Positions 16,338 to 26,073 are shown, counted from the first letter of the stretch. The stretch is DNA of 64,000 nucleotides from Archangium primigenium (GCF_016904885.1 NZ_JADWYI010000001.1:1116001-1180000); one strand, 5' to 3'. The notes: generated from the letters alone by a model not told the origin. Made by a program: numbers and translations.

Positions 16338-18377
16338 ATGCATCTGAAGACCCGACACCTGACCCTCGCTGGCGCCCTCGCGGCGCTGGCCCTGACCGCC
16401 TCGTGTGGTGAGGACACGCCGTACACCCCGCCCACGCGCGATCCCGAGACGCCGCTGCCCCCGGTGAACGTGCCGCCCGTGGCCTTCACGCTCCAGGTGC
16501 TGCACGGCTCGGACATGGAGTCGGGCGTGCCCGCCACGGACACCGCGCCGCTCTTCTCCGCGGTCATCCGCGCGCTCGAGGAGCAGGACCCCACGCACAC
16601 CCTCAAGCTCGCCAGCGGCGACTTGTGGCTGCCCGGCGTGTTCTACAACGCGGGCGGTGATCCGGAGCTGGCCAAGGTCGCCAGCGTGGGCGTGGCCAGC
16701 CCGGGTCGGGCGGACATCGCCATGTTCAACGAGATCGGCTTCCACGCGGCCTCGTTCGGCAACCACGAGTTCGACAGCGGTCCGCGGGAGATCAGCAACA
16801 TCATCACCGCCTCGGGGGCCTGGTCCGGCACGAAGTTCCCCTACCTGAGCGCCAACCTGGACTTCAGCAACAGCGACCTCAAGGGGGCGGTCGTGGCGTC
16901 GGGGCAGACGCTCGACGCGGCCAACCCGGGCACGAGCCTGCACAACAAGGTGACCAAGAGCGTCATCTTCACCGTGGACGGCCAGAAGATTGGCGTGGTG
17001 GGCGCCACCACGCCCCAGCTGCCGCGCATCTCCTCGCCGGGCACGGTCGTCACCGCGCCGACCGACTCGGCGAACTACGACGAGCTGGCGAGCATCATCC
17101 AGGCCGAGGTGAACGCGCTGCGCACGGCGAACCCGGACCTGAACAAGGTCGTCCTCATGTCGCACATGCAGCAGTACACCATCGAGGTGGACGAGCTGCC
17201 CAAGCGCCTGGACGGCGTGGACGTCATCGTGGCGGGCGGCAACCACGCGGTGTGGACGGACTCCAACGACACGCTCTTCCCCGGTGACGTGCGCGAGGGC
17301 GAGTACCCGGTGTGGAAGACGTCCAAGACGAACGAGCCGGTGGCCGTGGTGAACGTGGCCTCCAACTGGCGCTACGTGGGCCGCTTCAACGCCCTGTTCG
17401 ACGACAAGGGCCTGCTCATCCGCGCGCGGCACGACGTGACCAAGAACGGCGCCTATGCCTCGACCGACGCGGTCGTCAAGCAGCTGGGCGCCGAGTCCAA
17501 GGTGAACGCCGGCGTGAAGACGGTCGCCGACGCGGTGAAGGCGGTGGTCAACTCCAAGGACGGCGCGCTGTTCGGCAAGACGACCGTGTACCTCAACGGC
17601 CTGCGCCCCTCGGTGCGCACCGAGGAGACCAACATGGGCAACCTCTTCGCCGACGCGTGCGTCTGGTACGGCAAGACGGTGGACGCCACCACGGTCATCT
17701 CCCTGGCCAACGGCGGCACCTTCCGTGACGCCATCGGCACGGTGGGCACGGGCGCCACGCCCACCTACGGCCCGCCCGCGGCCAACCCCTCGGCCAAGAA
17801 GGAGACGGGGGACATCAGCCAGCTGGACATCGAGAACAGCCTGCGCTTCAACAACCCGCTGGTGCTCGTCACGGTGACGGCCACGCAGCTCAAGGAAGTG
17901 CTGGAGAACGGCGTGTCCCGCGTGGCCCCGGGCGCGACCGAGGGCCGCTTCCCCCAGGTGGGCGGCCTGCGCTTCGAGTACGACGCGAGCAAGACCGGCC
18001 AGGTGACGGGCAACGACGGCAAGGTCACCACGGCGGGGCAGCGCGTGCGCAAGGTCGTGGTCACCAAGGCCGACGGCACCGAGGACGTGGTGGTGGACAA
18101 CGGCGCCGTGGTGGGCACCGCCAGCCGCACCTTCCGCATGGTGACGAGCACCTTCCTCGCCGGTGGCGGTGACGGCTACCCGTTCAACGCCTACACCGCC
18201 ACGCTCAACCGCGTGGAGCTGACCGACAGCAGCCCCGCGTCGTTCACGAGCAAGGGCCGCGAGCAGAACGTGTTCGCCAGCTACATGGCCGCGACCTACC
18301 CCAAGACGGGTCCGGGCTACGGCGTGGCGGACACCGCGCGCGCCGAGGACAAGCGCGTCGTCTACCTGGGCCCGTAA
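16338..18377 (+). CDS. 5'-nucleotidase/UshA-like metallophosphoesterase lipoprotein
   Basis: 679 aa from ATG 16338, which yields a lipoprotein signal (ALALTASCGE). Calcineurin-like phosphoesterase domain at residues about 55-330: VLHGSDMES replaces the usual ND-x-HG, with GDLWLPG, GNHEFDSG and VVAGGNHAVW as further metal-site motifs. The 5'-nucleotidase C-terminal domain is at about 390-640 (LANGGTFRDAIG, RFNNPLVLVTVTATQLKEVLENG). It probably hydrolyses nucleotides or phosphoesters at the cell surface. The D-x-E variant of the first motif occurs in a known subfamily of secreted nucleotidases. UshA-type enzymes can act on NAD, but no shared operator links it to the cluster upstream. Confidence 0.88.
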   Translation: MHLKTRHLTLAGALAALALTASCGEDTPYTPPTRDPETPLPPVNVPPVAFTLQVLHGSDMESGVPATDTAPLFSAVIRALEEQDPTHTLKLASGDLWLPGVFYNAGGDPELAKVASVGVASPGRADIAMFNEIGFHAASFGNHEFDSGPREISNIITASGAWSGTKFPYLSANLDFSNSDLKGAVVASGQTLDAANPGTSLHNKVTKSVIFTVDGQKIGVVGATTPQLPRISSPGTVVTAPTDSANYDELASIIQAEVNALRTANPDLNKVVLMSHMQQYTIEVDELPKRLDGVDVIVAGGNHAVWTDSNDTLFPGDVREGEYPVWKTSKTNEPVAVVNVASNWRYVGRFNALFDDKGLLIRARHDVTKNGAYASTDAVVKQLGAESKVNAGVKTVADAVKAVVNSKDGALFGKTTVYLNGLRPSVRTEETNMGNLFADACVWYGKTVDATTVISLANGGTFRDAIGTVGTGATPTYGPPAANPSAKKETGDISQLDIENSLRFNNPLVLVTVTATQLKEVLENGVSRVAPGATEGRFPQVGGLRFEYDASKTGQVTGNDGKVTTAGQRVRKVVVTKADGTEDVVVDNGAVVGTASRTFRMVTSTFLAGGGDGYPFNAYTATLNRVELTDSSPASFTSKGREQNVFASYMAATYPKTGPGYGVADTARAEDKRVVYLGP

Positions 18378-18448
18378 GGCCCGGTCGTGAGGGCCCGTGA
18401 CGGGAGGGCGAGCGCTCGTCGCGCCGCTCTCCCTCCGGGTCCCCCCAG

Positions 18449-18490
18449 GGCGGGGGCCAGGGCAACCAGCCCCCGCCGGGTGCATCTTTT
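18449..18490 (+). terminator. Probable intrinsic terminator
   Basis: A 9-bp G/C stem (GGCGGGGGC / GCCCCCGCC, 18449-18457 and 18469-18477) with an 11-base loop, then TTTT at 18487-18490. It follows the nucleotidase gene by about 70 bases. The T run is short and nine bases from the stem, so efficiency is uncertain. Confidence 0.45.
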
Positions 18491-18550
18491 CACGCGGAGC
18501 GGGACCCGGCCGCGGTCGAGGGACATCCTGCTTCCCACGGAGCCCTTGCC

Positions 18551-20023
18551 ATGAGCCTCAAATGGGTCATCACCGCGGCCGTCGCCCTGCTGGCCGCGCT
18601 CTCGCTGGCGGCGGCCTCGGCGCTCATCGTCCTGACCACGTACCTGCACCGCACCACGGTCAAGATGGGCGAGGCCGTCGAGGGCGTGCGAGCCGCCGAG
18701 GACTTCGAGGTCTCGCTGCTCACCTTCCACCGGCTCCAGGCCTCGCGCCGCCGGGGCGAGCCCGTGGTGGAGTCGCAGGTGCGTGCCGCGGAGAGCACCC
18801 TGCTCTTGCAACTGGAGAAGGCCCTGGGCGAGTCGCAGTCGGAGGAGGAGCAGGCGCTGCTGGCCTCCGTGCAGACGACCTTCAACGCGTACCTGGCGGC
18901 CCAGTCGCGGGCCCCGGACAACACGCCCCCGGGGATGACGAACCTGGAGCTCAACACCCGCCTGGAGGCCACGCTCACCCCGCTCAACCACCTCATCGCC
19001 CTCAACATCAACGAGGCCCGCGCGGACCAGGCCGAGGCGGACCGGTGGGACCAGATGGCCAACGAGGTGGGCGTGGGGGTGGCGTTCCTGCTGGTGCTGG
19101 GCGGGGGCGTGCTGCTCGTGTGGATGCGCCGCTCGGTGTTCCGCCCGCTGCTCGGGCTCAGCCGCGCCATCCACCGCTATGGCACCGGGGACCGCGCGCT
19201 GCGCGCCCCGCTGGAGGGCCCCACCGAGCTGTGCGAGATGGCGCGCACCTTCAACGAGATGGCCGACACGCTGGACCACCAGCGCGACGCCCAGCTCGCG
19301 TTCCTGGCCGGTGTGGCGCACGACCTGCGCAACCCCCTGTCCGCGCTGCGCATGTCCGCCGCGCTCGTCACCTCCGGGCGGGTGACCGAGGAGCGGATGC
19401 AGAAGACGATGGGCCTGGTGCGCCGGCAGGTGTCGCGGCTGGACCGCATGGTGGGCGACCTGTTGGACGCCACGCGCATCGAGGCGGGCCGCTTCGAGCT
19501 GAGCCTGGAGGATCGCGACGTGCGCGAGCTGGTGGCCTCCGTGGTGGAGCTGTACGAGTCCGGAGGCGGCTCGCGCGAGCTGCGCCTGGTGATGCCCGAG
19601 GAGCCCGTGCGCCTGCGCTGCGACGCCACGCGCGTGGAGCAGGTGCTGCACAACCTGGTGAGCAACGCGCTCAAGTACTCGCCCGAGAGCAGCGGGGTGG
19701 AGGTGCAGGTGCGCCACGAGGGCGACGAGGCGTGGCTGTGCGTGGTGGACCAGGGCATCGGCATCTCCCCCGAGGAGCTGACCGGGCTGTTCGCGCCCTT
19801 CCAGCGCACCGGCCGCGCGCGCGAGAAGGCGCCCGGGGTGGGCATTGGCCTGTCGGTGGCCCGGCGCATCGTGGAGGCGCACGGCGGCCGCATCGAGGTG
19901 GAGAGTCAGCCGGGACGGGGCTCCACGTTCCGCGTCCGCCTGCCGCTGTCCCGCGCGGAGCAGGACACCCCCGAGCCCGAGGCGAAGCCCGAGCCGCCGG
20001 ATCCCTCGGGTTCCGTGCACTGA
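18551..20023 (+). CDS. Membrane sensor histidine kinase (HAMP)
   Basis: 490 aa. Transmembrane segment 1 is near residues 5-32. An extracytoplasmic helical sensor (about 33-175, 4-helix-bundle type) precedes transmembrane segment 2 near 177-197 (VGVGVAFLLVLGGGVLLVWM). Then come HAMP (about 198-250), HisKA with the phospho-acceptor His in FLAGVAHDLRNPLSALRM, and HATPase_c (N-box LHNLVSNALKYS, G1 VVDQGIGIS, G2 GVGIGLSVARRI). It autophosphorylates in response to a periplasmic cue. No receiver gene is adjacent, so it is an orphan kinase. Confidence 0.92.
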   Translation: MSLKWVITAAVALLAALSLAAASALIVLTTYLHRTTVKMGEAVEGVRAAEDFEVSLLTFHRLQASRRRGEPVVESQVRAAESTLLLQLEKALGESQSEEEQALLASVQTTFNAYLAAQSRAPDNTPPGMTNLELNTRLEATLTPLNHLIALNINEARADQAEADRWDQMANEVGVGVAFLLVLGGGVLLVWMRRSVFRPLLGLSRAIHRYGTGDRALRAPLEGPTELCEMARTFNEMADTLDHQRDAQLAFLAGVAHDLRNPLSALRMSAALVTSGRVTEERMQKTMGLVRRQVSRLDRMVGDLLDATRIEAGRFELSLEDRDVRELVASVVELYESGGGSRELRLVMPEEPVRLRCDATRVEQVLHNLVSNALKYSPESSGVEVQVRHEGDEAWLCVVDQGIGISPEELTGLFAPFQRTGRAREKAPGVGIGLSVARRIVEAHGGRIEVESQPGRGSTFRVRLPLSRAEQDTPEPEAKPEPPDPSGSVH

Positions 20024-20110
20024 CGGGTATTTTCCCGCACCTCGGACTCGACGACGGCGACACCTTTGCGCGACTGTGTGGGCCCCCAACCTCACAGGAG
20101 TGTGAAGTCC

Positions 20111-20878
20111 ATGAAGACGTCCCTCAGCCGCTGGCTCCCGTCCGCCCTCGTCGCGCTGTCCCTGTCCGCCTGTGGTGGCGAGCCCGAGGAGCAGAACAAC
20201 ACCCCCATCGACTCCAACCCCCCGCGCTCGAGCGCCTGTGACGCGGACACGTACCGGCTGGCCAACGCCGACGCCCAGTCCCCCACCCAGGCCGAGGTGA
20301 GCACCAACCTGTTCGCCATCTCGGATGCCAACCCGAAGGTGGTCTGGAACGCCGAGCACACCGCGGTGCGCATGGTGGTGTGGACGACGTTCGGCGGCTA
20401 CACGCCGGGCGTCAACAAGCTCACGCGCGACCTGTTCCTCACGCCCGCGCCCCAGCTCCAGGAGGCGTGCAAGGCCTGGAGCCAGACGGGCAACGAGCGC
20501 GTGGCGCGCATCAACCAGTACCTCGGCCTGCCCCCCGCCTCGGAGGGCGACTATGCCAACCGCAAGCTCGTGGAGATTTGGGTGAAGCCCGCGGCCCTGT
20601 TCCGGCCCTGCCCGGACGCGCAGATCGACGACGCCACGTGTGGGCTGACCTTTCCCGCGGACGTGACGAGCGCCCACCGCAACTGGCTCTCCAACTACTG
20701 GGGCGGCAGCTACAACCCCTGGGCGAGCCAGCAGTACCCCTTCACGGGCCTGGGCTACACCTATGACTGGTGCAGCGGCGAGACGACCCACGTGGGCGCC
20801 AGCGAGTACGTCGTGCTCACGGGCAACGAGGTCGAGGTGATCGGCTACACCACGGCCGACGCCTACTGCGCGAAGTAG
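20111..20878 (+). CDS. Hypothetical lipoprotein, 255 aa
   Basis: Begins MKTSLSRWLPSALVALSLSACGGEPEEQ: a clear lipoprotein signal with Cys21 as acylation site. AGGAG lies 10 bases before ATG 20111. The mature part has six Cys besides the lipid Cys (ACDADTY, EACKAW, RPCPDAQIDDATCGL, YDWCSG, DAYCAK), suggesting disulfides, and many aromatic residues (WLSNYWGGSYNPWASQQYPF). No family I recognise. Probably an exposed outer-membrane lipoprotein. Confidence 0.75.
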   Translation: MKTSLSRWLPSALVALSLSACGGEPEEQNNTPIDSNPPRSSACDADTYRLANADAQSPTQAEVSTNLFAISDANPKVVWNAEHTAVRMVVWTTFGGYTPGVNKLTRDLFLTPAPQLQEACKAWSQTGNERVARINQYLGLPPASEGDYANRKLVEIWVKPAALFRPCPDAQIDDATCGLTFPADVTSAHRNWLSNYWGGSYNPWASQQYPFTGLGYTYDWCSGETTHVGASEYVVLTGNEVEVIGYTTADAYCAK

Positions 20879-20889
20879 CCCCCCCCCCC
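20879..20889. repeat. Homopolymer run of 11 C
   Basis: Eleven consecutive C directly after the stop codon of the lipoprotein gene. It lies outside coding sequence. Such runs are slippage-prone and also a common place for assembly error. Confidence 0.9.
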
Positions 20890-20925
20890 GCGCGGCCGGA
20901 GGGCGGGTGCGGTAGAACCCACGCC

Positions 20926-22068
20926 ATGCCCGCTTCCCTCCGCCGTGTCCTCCACGCCGCCCTGCTGGCGGTGCTGGTGCAGCCCCTGGGCTGCGCCACC
21001 AGTCTCGTCTCACAGAAGGAAGAGGAGCGGCGCTTGCGCGCATCCGACGACGACAGCACCCGGCCCGCCCCGCGCTGGGGCCTCGTCATCCACGGGGGCG
21101 CGGGCGTCATCTCGCGCGAGTCCCTCACGCCCGAGCGCGAGGCCGCCGTGCGCGCCGCGCTCACCGAGTCCCTCCAGGCGGGCCATGCGGTGCTCGCCCG
21201 GGGCGGCTCGAGCGTGGAGGCCGTCACCGCCGCCATCCGCGTGCTGGAGGACTCGCCCTACTTCAACGCCGGCAAGGGCGCCGTCTTCACCCACGAGGGG
21301 AAGAACGAACTGGACGCGGCCATCATGGACGGGCGCACCCGCGAGGCGGGCGCGGTGGCGGGTGTGCGCCACGTGAAGAACCCCATCCGTCTGGCGCGCG
21401 CGGTGATGGAGAAGTCCGCCCACGTGATGCTGTCCGGCGAGGGCGCCGAGGCCTTCGCGCGCGAGCAGGGCGTGGAGCTCGTGGCGGCGGACTACTTCCG
21501 CACCGAGGAGCGCTGGCAGTCCCTGCAGCGCGCGCTGGAGGCGGAGAAGAAGGGCACGGCCGCGCCGGAGGAGTCGGGCCAGCCGCAAGCGCCCACCCAG
21601 CCCACGCCCGGACAGCCCCAGACGCGCGGCCCCTCGGCCCTGGAGGACCACAAGTTCGGCACCGTGGGCGCGGTGGCGCTGGACCAGGCGGGCCATCTCG
21701 CCGCGGGCACCTCCACGGGTGGCATGACGAACAAGCGGTTTGGCCGCATTGGCGACTCGCCCATCATCGGCGCGGGCACCTACGCGGATCCCCGCTGCGC
21801 CGTCTCGGCCACCGGCCATGGCGAGTACTTCATCCGCTACACCGTGGCGCGCGACATCTGCGCCCGCGTGGAGCTGCTGGACCTGCCGGTGCTGGAGTCC
21901 GCCAACCAGGTCGTCCTGGAGGTGCTGGTGCAGGCGGGCGGGGAGGGCGGCGTCATCGCCATGGACGCCCAGGGCAATGTGGCCATGCCCTTCAACTCCT
22001 CGGGCATGTACCGCGGGTACATGGGCCCCGAGGGCACCCCCTCGGTGGCCATCTTCAAGGCGCCCTGA
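20926..22068 (+). CDS. Isoaspartyl peptidase / type III L-asparaginase (lipoprotein)
   Basis: 380 aa from ATG 20926. Ntn-hydrolase of the asparaginase-2 family: VIHGGAGVI opens the domain, NAGKGAVFT and DAAIMDG are conserved. The autoproteolytic nucleophile is the Thr of HKFGTVGAVALD, followed by STGGMTNKRFGRIGDSPIIGAG. The precursor should cut before that Thr into alpha and beta subunits. A Pro/Gln-rich linker (residues about 215-240) precedes the cut site and is longer than in E. coli IaaA. The N-terminus VQPLGCATS looks like a lipoprotein signal, placing the enzyme in the envelope. It removes isoaspartyl residues from peptides or hydrolyses asparagine. Confidence 0.88.
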   Translation: MPASLRRVLHAALLAVLVQPLGCATSLVSQKEEERRLRASDDDSTRPAPRWGLVIHGGAGVISRESLTPEREAAVRAALTESLQAGHAVLARGGSSVEAVTAAIRVLEDSPYFNAGKGAVFTHEGKNELDAAIMDGRTREAGAVAGVRHVKNPIRLARAVMEKSAHVMLSGEGAEAFAREQGVELVAADYFRTEERWQSLQRALEAEKKGTAAPEESGQPQAPTQPTPGQPQTRGPSALEDHKFGTVGAVALDQAGHLAAGTSTGGMTNKRFGRIGDSPIIGAGTYADPRCAVSATGHGEYFIRYTVARDICARVELLDLPVLESANQVVLEVLVQAGGEGGVIAMDAQGNVAMPFNSSGMYRGYMGPEGTPSVAIFKAP

Positions 22069-22072
22069 GTTC

Positions 22073-22519
22073 TCAGGCCGGCGCGCCCACGCCGCCGGGA
22101 AGCACCGAGGCGAGCCAGCTCTCCATCTGGGCGCGCGGCAGCACGCCGCTGCGCCGGGCGACTTCCTGGCCCCCCGAGAAGACGATGAAGGTGGGGATGC
22201 CCTGGATGCCGAGCTGGCGGGCCGTGGGGGCGTCCTGATCCGTGTTGAGCTTGAGCACGAGGAGCTGGCCCGCGTGGGTCCGCCCCAGGGAATCGAGCAG
22301 GGGCGCGGCGGCGCGGCACGGAGCGCACCAGGGCGCCCACAGGTCGAGCAGCACGGGCACCGGCGAGCCGTTCACGGCCTGCCACAGGGCCTCGCCCTTC
22401 ACCTCCTGGGGCTCGCCCGTCAGGTCGAGCGCGTGCTGGCAGCGGCCACAGGTGGGCCGGCCCTCGGGCGCGGGGTGGGGCACACGGTTGAACGCACCAC
22501 ACGACAAGCAGCGGAACAT
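22073..22519 (-). CDS. Thioredoxin 2-type protein with N-terminal zinc finger
   Basis: 148 aa from ATG 22517-22519. The N-terminal zinc finger C4-x2-C7...C24-x2-C27 is diagnostic of TrxC (thioredoxin 2). The thioredoxin fold follows with active site W64-C65-A-P-C68 (Ala replaces the usual Gly) and cis-Pro in GIPTFIVF. It reduces disulfides in the cytoplasm and is often induced by oxidative stress. A longer in-frame reading to 23200 runs into the neighbouring phosphatase gene and lacks sense. Its stop lies 4 bases from the stop of the convergent isoaspartyl peptidase gene. Confidence 0.92.
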   Translation of the reverse strand: MFRCLSCGAFNRVPHPAPEGRPTCGRCQHALDLTGEPQEVKGEALWQAVNGSPVPVLLDLWAPWCAPCRAAAPLLDSLGRTHAGQLLVLKLNTDQDAPTARQLGIQGIPTFIVFSGGQEVARRSGVLPRAQMESWLASVLPGGVGAPA

Positions 22520-22602
22520 GGACGCCTCCCGGAGTCTCGTTCCGCAAAGGTAGGAACGCGGCGGACGGCGGGAACGGGCGTGCCCGGTGAGCGCCCGCCT
22601 GG

Positions 22603-23271
22603 CTAGTCGTCCATGCTCATGTAGGCGCGCCTGGCCTCGACCGAGTAGAGCCGGTCGTCCGGCAGGACATAGGCGGTGAGCCGCCGCCCGTAGACGCAGC
22701 CCGAGTCCAGGCCGATGGCGAACGGGTAGCGCTGCACGCCGCGCAGGGCGTCGTGGCCGAAGATGACGAGCTCCGGGCCCTTCCACAGGCTCGCCCACGG
22801 GTAGCCCGCCTCCAGCTTCTTGGAGGGCTCGCCCTCGGGCGTGATGCTGCGCAGGTTGAGCAACAGCGCCGGCTCCTGCTGCTCCACCGGCACACCCGGC
22901 ACGAAGCCCCCGTGCACCACGCGGACGTTGAGCTCGGGAAAGTGCAGGTGCAGCGGCAGGGATTCCAGAAAAGCCCAGTCCTTGGCCGTGAGCGTCTCCA
23001 GCACCTGCTTGTGCTCGGGTTTGAGCTTCTTGCCCTTGGGCATCAACCCCTGGTGCCAGCGCAGCACGTGCTCGTCGTGGTTGCCCCGCACCGCGAGCAT
23101 GCCCCGCTCGCGCGCGCGGCGCAGCACGCCCGCCGAGTCCGGCCCCTTGGCCACGAGATCGCCCACCAGCACCACGCGCTCTCCGGGACGGTACGCACAC
23201 ACCTCGAGCAGCGCGTCGAGCTCGTCGGCGCAGCCATGCACGTCACCGATGAAGAGGGTCCGGGGGCTCAC
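22603..23271 (-). CDS. PPP-type metallophosphoesterase (Ser/Thr phosphatase or Ap4A hydrolase-like)
   Basis: 222 aa. All PPP-family metal motifs are present: GDVHG near residues 9-13 (FIGDVHGCADEL), GDLVAKGPDS near 37-46, GNHDEHVL near 64-71, VVHGGFVPG and the late VIFGHDALRG. Prokaryotic members are either protein phosphatases or diadenosine tetraphosphate hydrolases; sequence alone does not decide. It is a single gene, 83 bases upstream of trxC on the same strand. Confidence 0.88.
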   Translation of the reverse strand: MSPRTLFIGDVHGCADELDALLEVCAYRPGERVVLVGDLVAKGPDSAGVLRRARERGMLAVRGNHDEHVLRWHQGLMPKGKKLKPEHKQVLETLTAKDWAFLESLPLHLHFPELNVRVVHGGFVPGVPVEQQEPALLLNLRSITPEGEPSKKLEAGYPWASLWKGPELVIFGHDALRGVQRYPFAIGLDSGCVYGRRLTAYVLPDDRLYSVEARRAYMSMDD

Positions 23272-23317
23272 CGGTGCTTTGCTACACCGCGCGGGCGTCC
23301 TGGGCTAGATCCCACCC

Positions 23318-26032
23318 ATGCCCCGACTCCGCTGGTGTCCGCCGCTCGCCTTGCTGGCCGCCTTGTTGGCGTGTGCCTCCCGTCAGTCCCCTCCTTCCGA
23401 GTCCCCGCCGCCCTCCGCCGCCGAGGCGAAGGCGCCCGTGTCCCCCACGCTGCGCCTGCCCACCCACGTGCGGCCCACGGGCTACACGGCCGAGCTCACC
23501 CTCGACCCGGCCCAGCCGACCTTCCAGGGCGTGCTCGACATCGACCTGGACGTGAAGCAGGGCACGGACGTGGTGTGGCTGCACGGCCATGATCTCACGG
23601 TGAAGGAGGCCACGCTGAGCGTGGGCGGGGCCTCGGTGCCGGTGCGCCAGACGAAGGGCGAGGGGGACTTCCTCGGCTTCGTGCCCGAGCGGGCGCTCGG
23701 GCCCGGCGCCGCGCGGCTGCGGCTCGTGTACGAGGGCAACCTCTCCACGCGCGAGACGATGGGCGCCTTTCGCAGCCAGGAGGCCGGCGCCTGGTATGCC
23801 TTCACCCAGTTCGAGGCGCTCGGGGCGCGGCGCGTCTTCCCGTGCTTCGACGAGCCGGGCTTCAAGGTGCCCTGGCAGCTCACCTTCCACACGCCGAAGG
23901 GCTACACCGCCGTCACCAACACGCCGCAGGTGGCCGAGGAGCCCGGCCCCTCGGGCACCACCACGTGGCGCTTCGCGCGCACCCAGCCCCTGCCCAGCTA
24001 CCTCATCGCCTTCGGCGTGGGCACGTTCGACTTCGTGGAGGCCAAGCCCTCGGGGCAGAAGGCCGTGCGCACGCGCATCATCACCCCCAAGGGCCGCGGC
24101 GCCCAGGCGGCCTATGCCGCCCAGGTGACGCCGGAGATCCTCGCCCACCTGGAGCGCTACTTCGGCATCCCGTACCCGTACGAGAAGCTGGACGTGCTCT
24201 CGGTGTCGCTGCTCGGCGGCGCCATGGAGCACCCGGGCCTGGTGACCTTCAACTCGGAGTCCCTGCTCTCGCCGTCCGCCGAGGACTCGGTGGAGTTCCG
24301 GCGCGGCTTCTACCACACGCAGGTGCACGAGCTGGCGCACCAGTGGTTCGGCGACCTGGTCACCATGGCGTGGTGGGATGACCTGTGGCTCAACGAGTCC
24401 TTCGCCTCCTGGGCCACGGTGCGCATCGTGTCCGAGGCCCAGCCCTCCTGGGACGAGCCCGTGGGGCGCGTGCGGGGCCGCTCCTTCGCGCTCGGCACGG
24501 ACTCCCTGGTGTCCGCGCGCCGCGTCCGCCAGCCCATCCAGAGCGAGAACGACGTCTTCAACGCCTTTGACGGCATCACCTACGGCAAGGGCTCGGCGGT
24601 GTTGTTCATGACGGAGGCGTGGCTGGGCCCGGACGTCTTCCAGCGCGGCGTGCGGCGCTACCTCGCCGCCCATGCCCACGGCAACGCCACCGCCGAGGAC
24701 TTCCTCTCGGCGCTGTCCGCCGAGGCGGGCCAGGACGTGTCCGGCGTGCTCTCCTCCTTCCTGGAGCAGGGCGGCGCGCCGCTCGTCACCGCGCGGCTGG
24801 ACTGCGCGGGCAAGACGCCCCAGGTGGCGCTCTCCCAGAGCCGCTTCCTGCCCCTGGGCTCCCAGGGCGACAGCGCGCGGCGCTGGAAGGTGCCCCTGTG
24901 CGTGCGCTACCCCACCCCGGGGCAGCCCGAGCGCGCCTGCACGGTGCTCGAGGCCGAGCAGGCCGTGCTGCCCCTGCCCAAGGCCCAGGGCTGTCCCGCG
25001 TGGATCATGCCCAACGCGGACGGGGCCGGGTACTTCCGCACCGCCCTGGACGCGCGGATGCTCGGGCGCCTGTTGTCCACCGACGCCCGCGCCCTCTCGC
25101 GCACCGAGCGCGTGGCCCTGCTCGGCGACGTGCGGGCCCTGGTGAACAACGGCGCCATGCCGGCGGCGGACGCGCTGGGCCTGATCCCGGGACTGGCCGG
25201 GGAGAAGGATCGGCAGGTGTTCGAGGCGTCGCGCGAGCTGCTGGGGCTGCTCAACCCCGGCATGCTCTCCGAGAAGAGCCGCGAGGACCGCGCGCGCTTC
25301 CTGCGCGAGACCTACGGCGCGCGCGCCCGGGCGCTCGGCGTGGCGCCCCGCGCGGGCGAGGACGAGGACACGCGGCTCTTGCGGCTGCAACTCTTGCGGC
25401 TCGCGGGCGAGGAGGGCGGAGAGCCCACGCTCGTGGCCGAGGCCCGGAAGCTGACCGAGCAATGGCTGGCGGGCCAGACGCCCACGCGGGACGAGAACCT
25501 GCTGGAGACGCTCTTGGACGTGGCCAGCGCGAACGGTGACGCGGCGCTGCACACGCGCCTCGTCCAGGCCATGCGCGCCGAGCCGGACCGCAAGCGACGC
25601 GAGCAGTACCTCGGCGCGCTGCGTGCCTTCTCGGAGCCCGCGCTGGTGAAGGAGAACCTCCAGCTCCTCTTGGACCCCGCGTTGGACATGCGCGAGGTGG
25701 GCTGGCTGCTGTACTTCGCGGGCATGGAGCCGGGCGCCCGGGACCTGACGTTCGACTTCGTGAAGCAGCACTACGACGCGCTCGTGCGGCGTCTGCCCGA
25801 GGATCGCGTGGACATGCTCGCCGCGGCCCTCTCCTCCTTCTGCGACCCCGTCCACCGCCAGGAGTTCGCCGCCTTCTTCGAGCAGCGCATGGCGCACGCG
25901 CCCGGCGGCCCGCGCACCTACGCCCGGGGCCTGGAGCAGATGGACCTGTGCATCGCCTTCAAGGCGGCCCAGGGCCCCGGCATCGAGGCCTTCCTCGCCA
26001 CGCGCCGTCCCGCCAAAGCCACGCATCGCTGA
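23318..26032 (+). CDS. M1-family aminopeptidase lipoprotein
   Basis: 904 aa with lipoprotein signal (LALLAALLACASRQS). Gluzincin aminopeptidase: exopeptidase motif GGAMEHPGLVTF (GAMEN variant), zinc site H337-ELA-H341 (HELAHQWFGDL) and E360 (NESFASW). The C-terminal 400 residues form the ERAP1-like helical domain (LRARALGVAPRAGEDEDTRLLRLQLL and following). It trims N-terminal residues from peptides in the periplasm or at the surface, fitting a protein-degrading lifestyle. A strong intrinsic terminator follows. Confidence 0.93.
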   Translation: MPRLRWCPPLALLAALLACASRQSPPSESPPPSAAEAKAPVSPTLRLPTHVRPTGYTAELTLDPAQPTFQGVLDIDLDVKQGTDVVWLHGHDLTVKEATLSVGGASVPVRQTKGEGDFLGFVPERALGPGAARLRLVYEGNLSTRETMGAFRSQEAGAWYAFTQFEALGARRVFPCFDEPGFKVPWQLTFHTPKGYTAVTNTPQVAEEPGPSGTTTWRFARTQPLPSYLIAFGVGTFDFVEAKPSGQKAVRTRIITPKGRGAQAAYAAQVTPEILAHLERYFGIPYPYEKLDVLSVSLLGGAMEHPGLVTFNSESLLSPSAEDSVEFRRGFYHTQVHELAHQWFGDLVTMAWWDDLWLNESFASWATVRIVSEAQPSWDEPVGRVRGRSFALGTDSLVSARRVRQPIQSENDVFNAFDGITYGKGSAVLFMTEAWLGPDVFQRGVRRYLAAHAHGNATAEDFLSALSAEAGQDVSGVLSSFLEQGGAPLVTARLDCAGKTPQVALSQSRFLPLGSQGDSARRWKVPLCVRYPTPGQPERACTVLEAEQAVLPLPKAQGCPAWIMPNADGAGYFRTALDARMLGRLLSTDARALSRTERVALLGDVRALVNNGAMPAADALGLIPGLAGEKDRQVFEASRELLGLLNPGMLSEKSREDRARFLRETYGARARALGVAPRAGEDEDTRLLRLQLLRLAGEEGGEPTLVAEARKLTEQWLAGQTPTRDENLLETLLDVASANGDAALHTRLVQAMRAEPDRKRREQYLGALRAFSEPALVKENLQLLLDPALDMREVGWLLYFAGMEPGARDLTFDFVKQHYDALVRRLPEDRVDMLAAALSSFCDPVHRQEFAAFFEQRMAHAPGGPRTYARGLEQMDLCIAFKAAQGPGIEAFLATRRPAKATHR

Positions 26033-26042
26033 GCCTCCCCGC

Positions 26043-26073
26043 GGGACCCCTCCCCTCGGGGTGGGGTCCCTTT
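26043..26073 (+). terminator. Intrinsic terminator after the M1 aminopeptidase gene
   Basis: Perfect 8-bp stem GGGACCCC / GGGGTCCC (26043-26050, 26063-26070) with a 12-base loop, followed at once by TTT. It lies 11 bases after the stop codon. Confidence 0.65.

Noticed and set aside
16338-18377. 5'-nucleotidase as sixth member of the NAD-linked cluster
   Set aside because: It could act on NAD-derived nucleotides, but no GTGT-N7-ACAC site was seen in front of it and it is an envelope lipoprotein with its own spacing.
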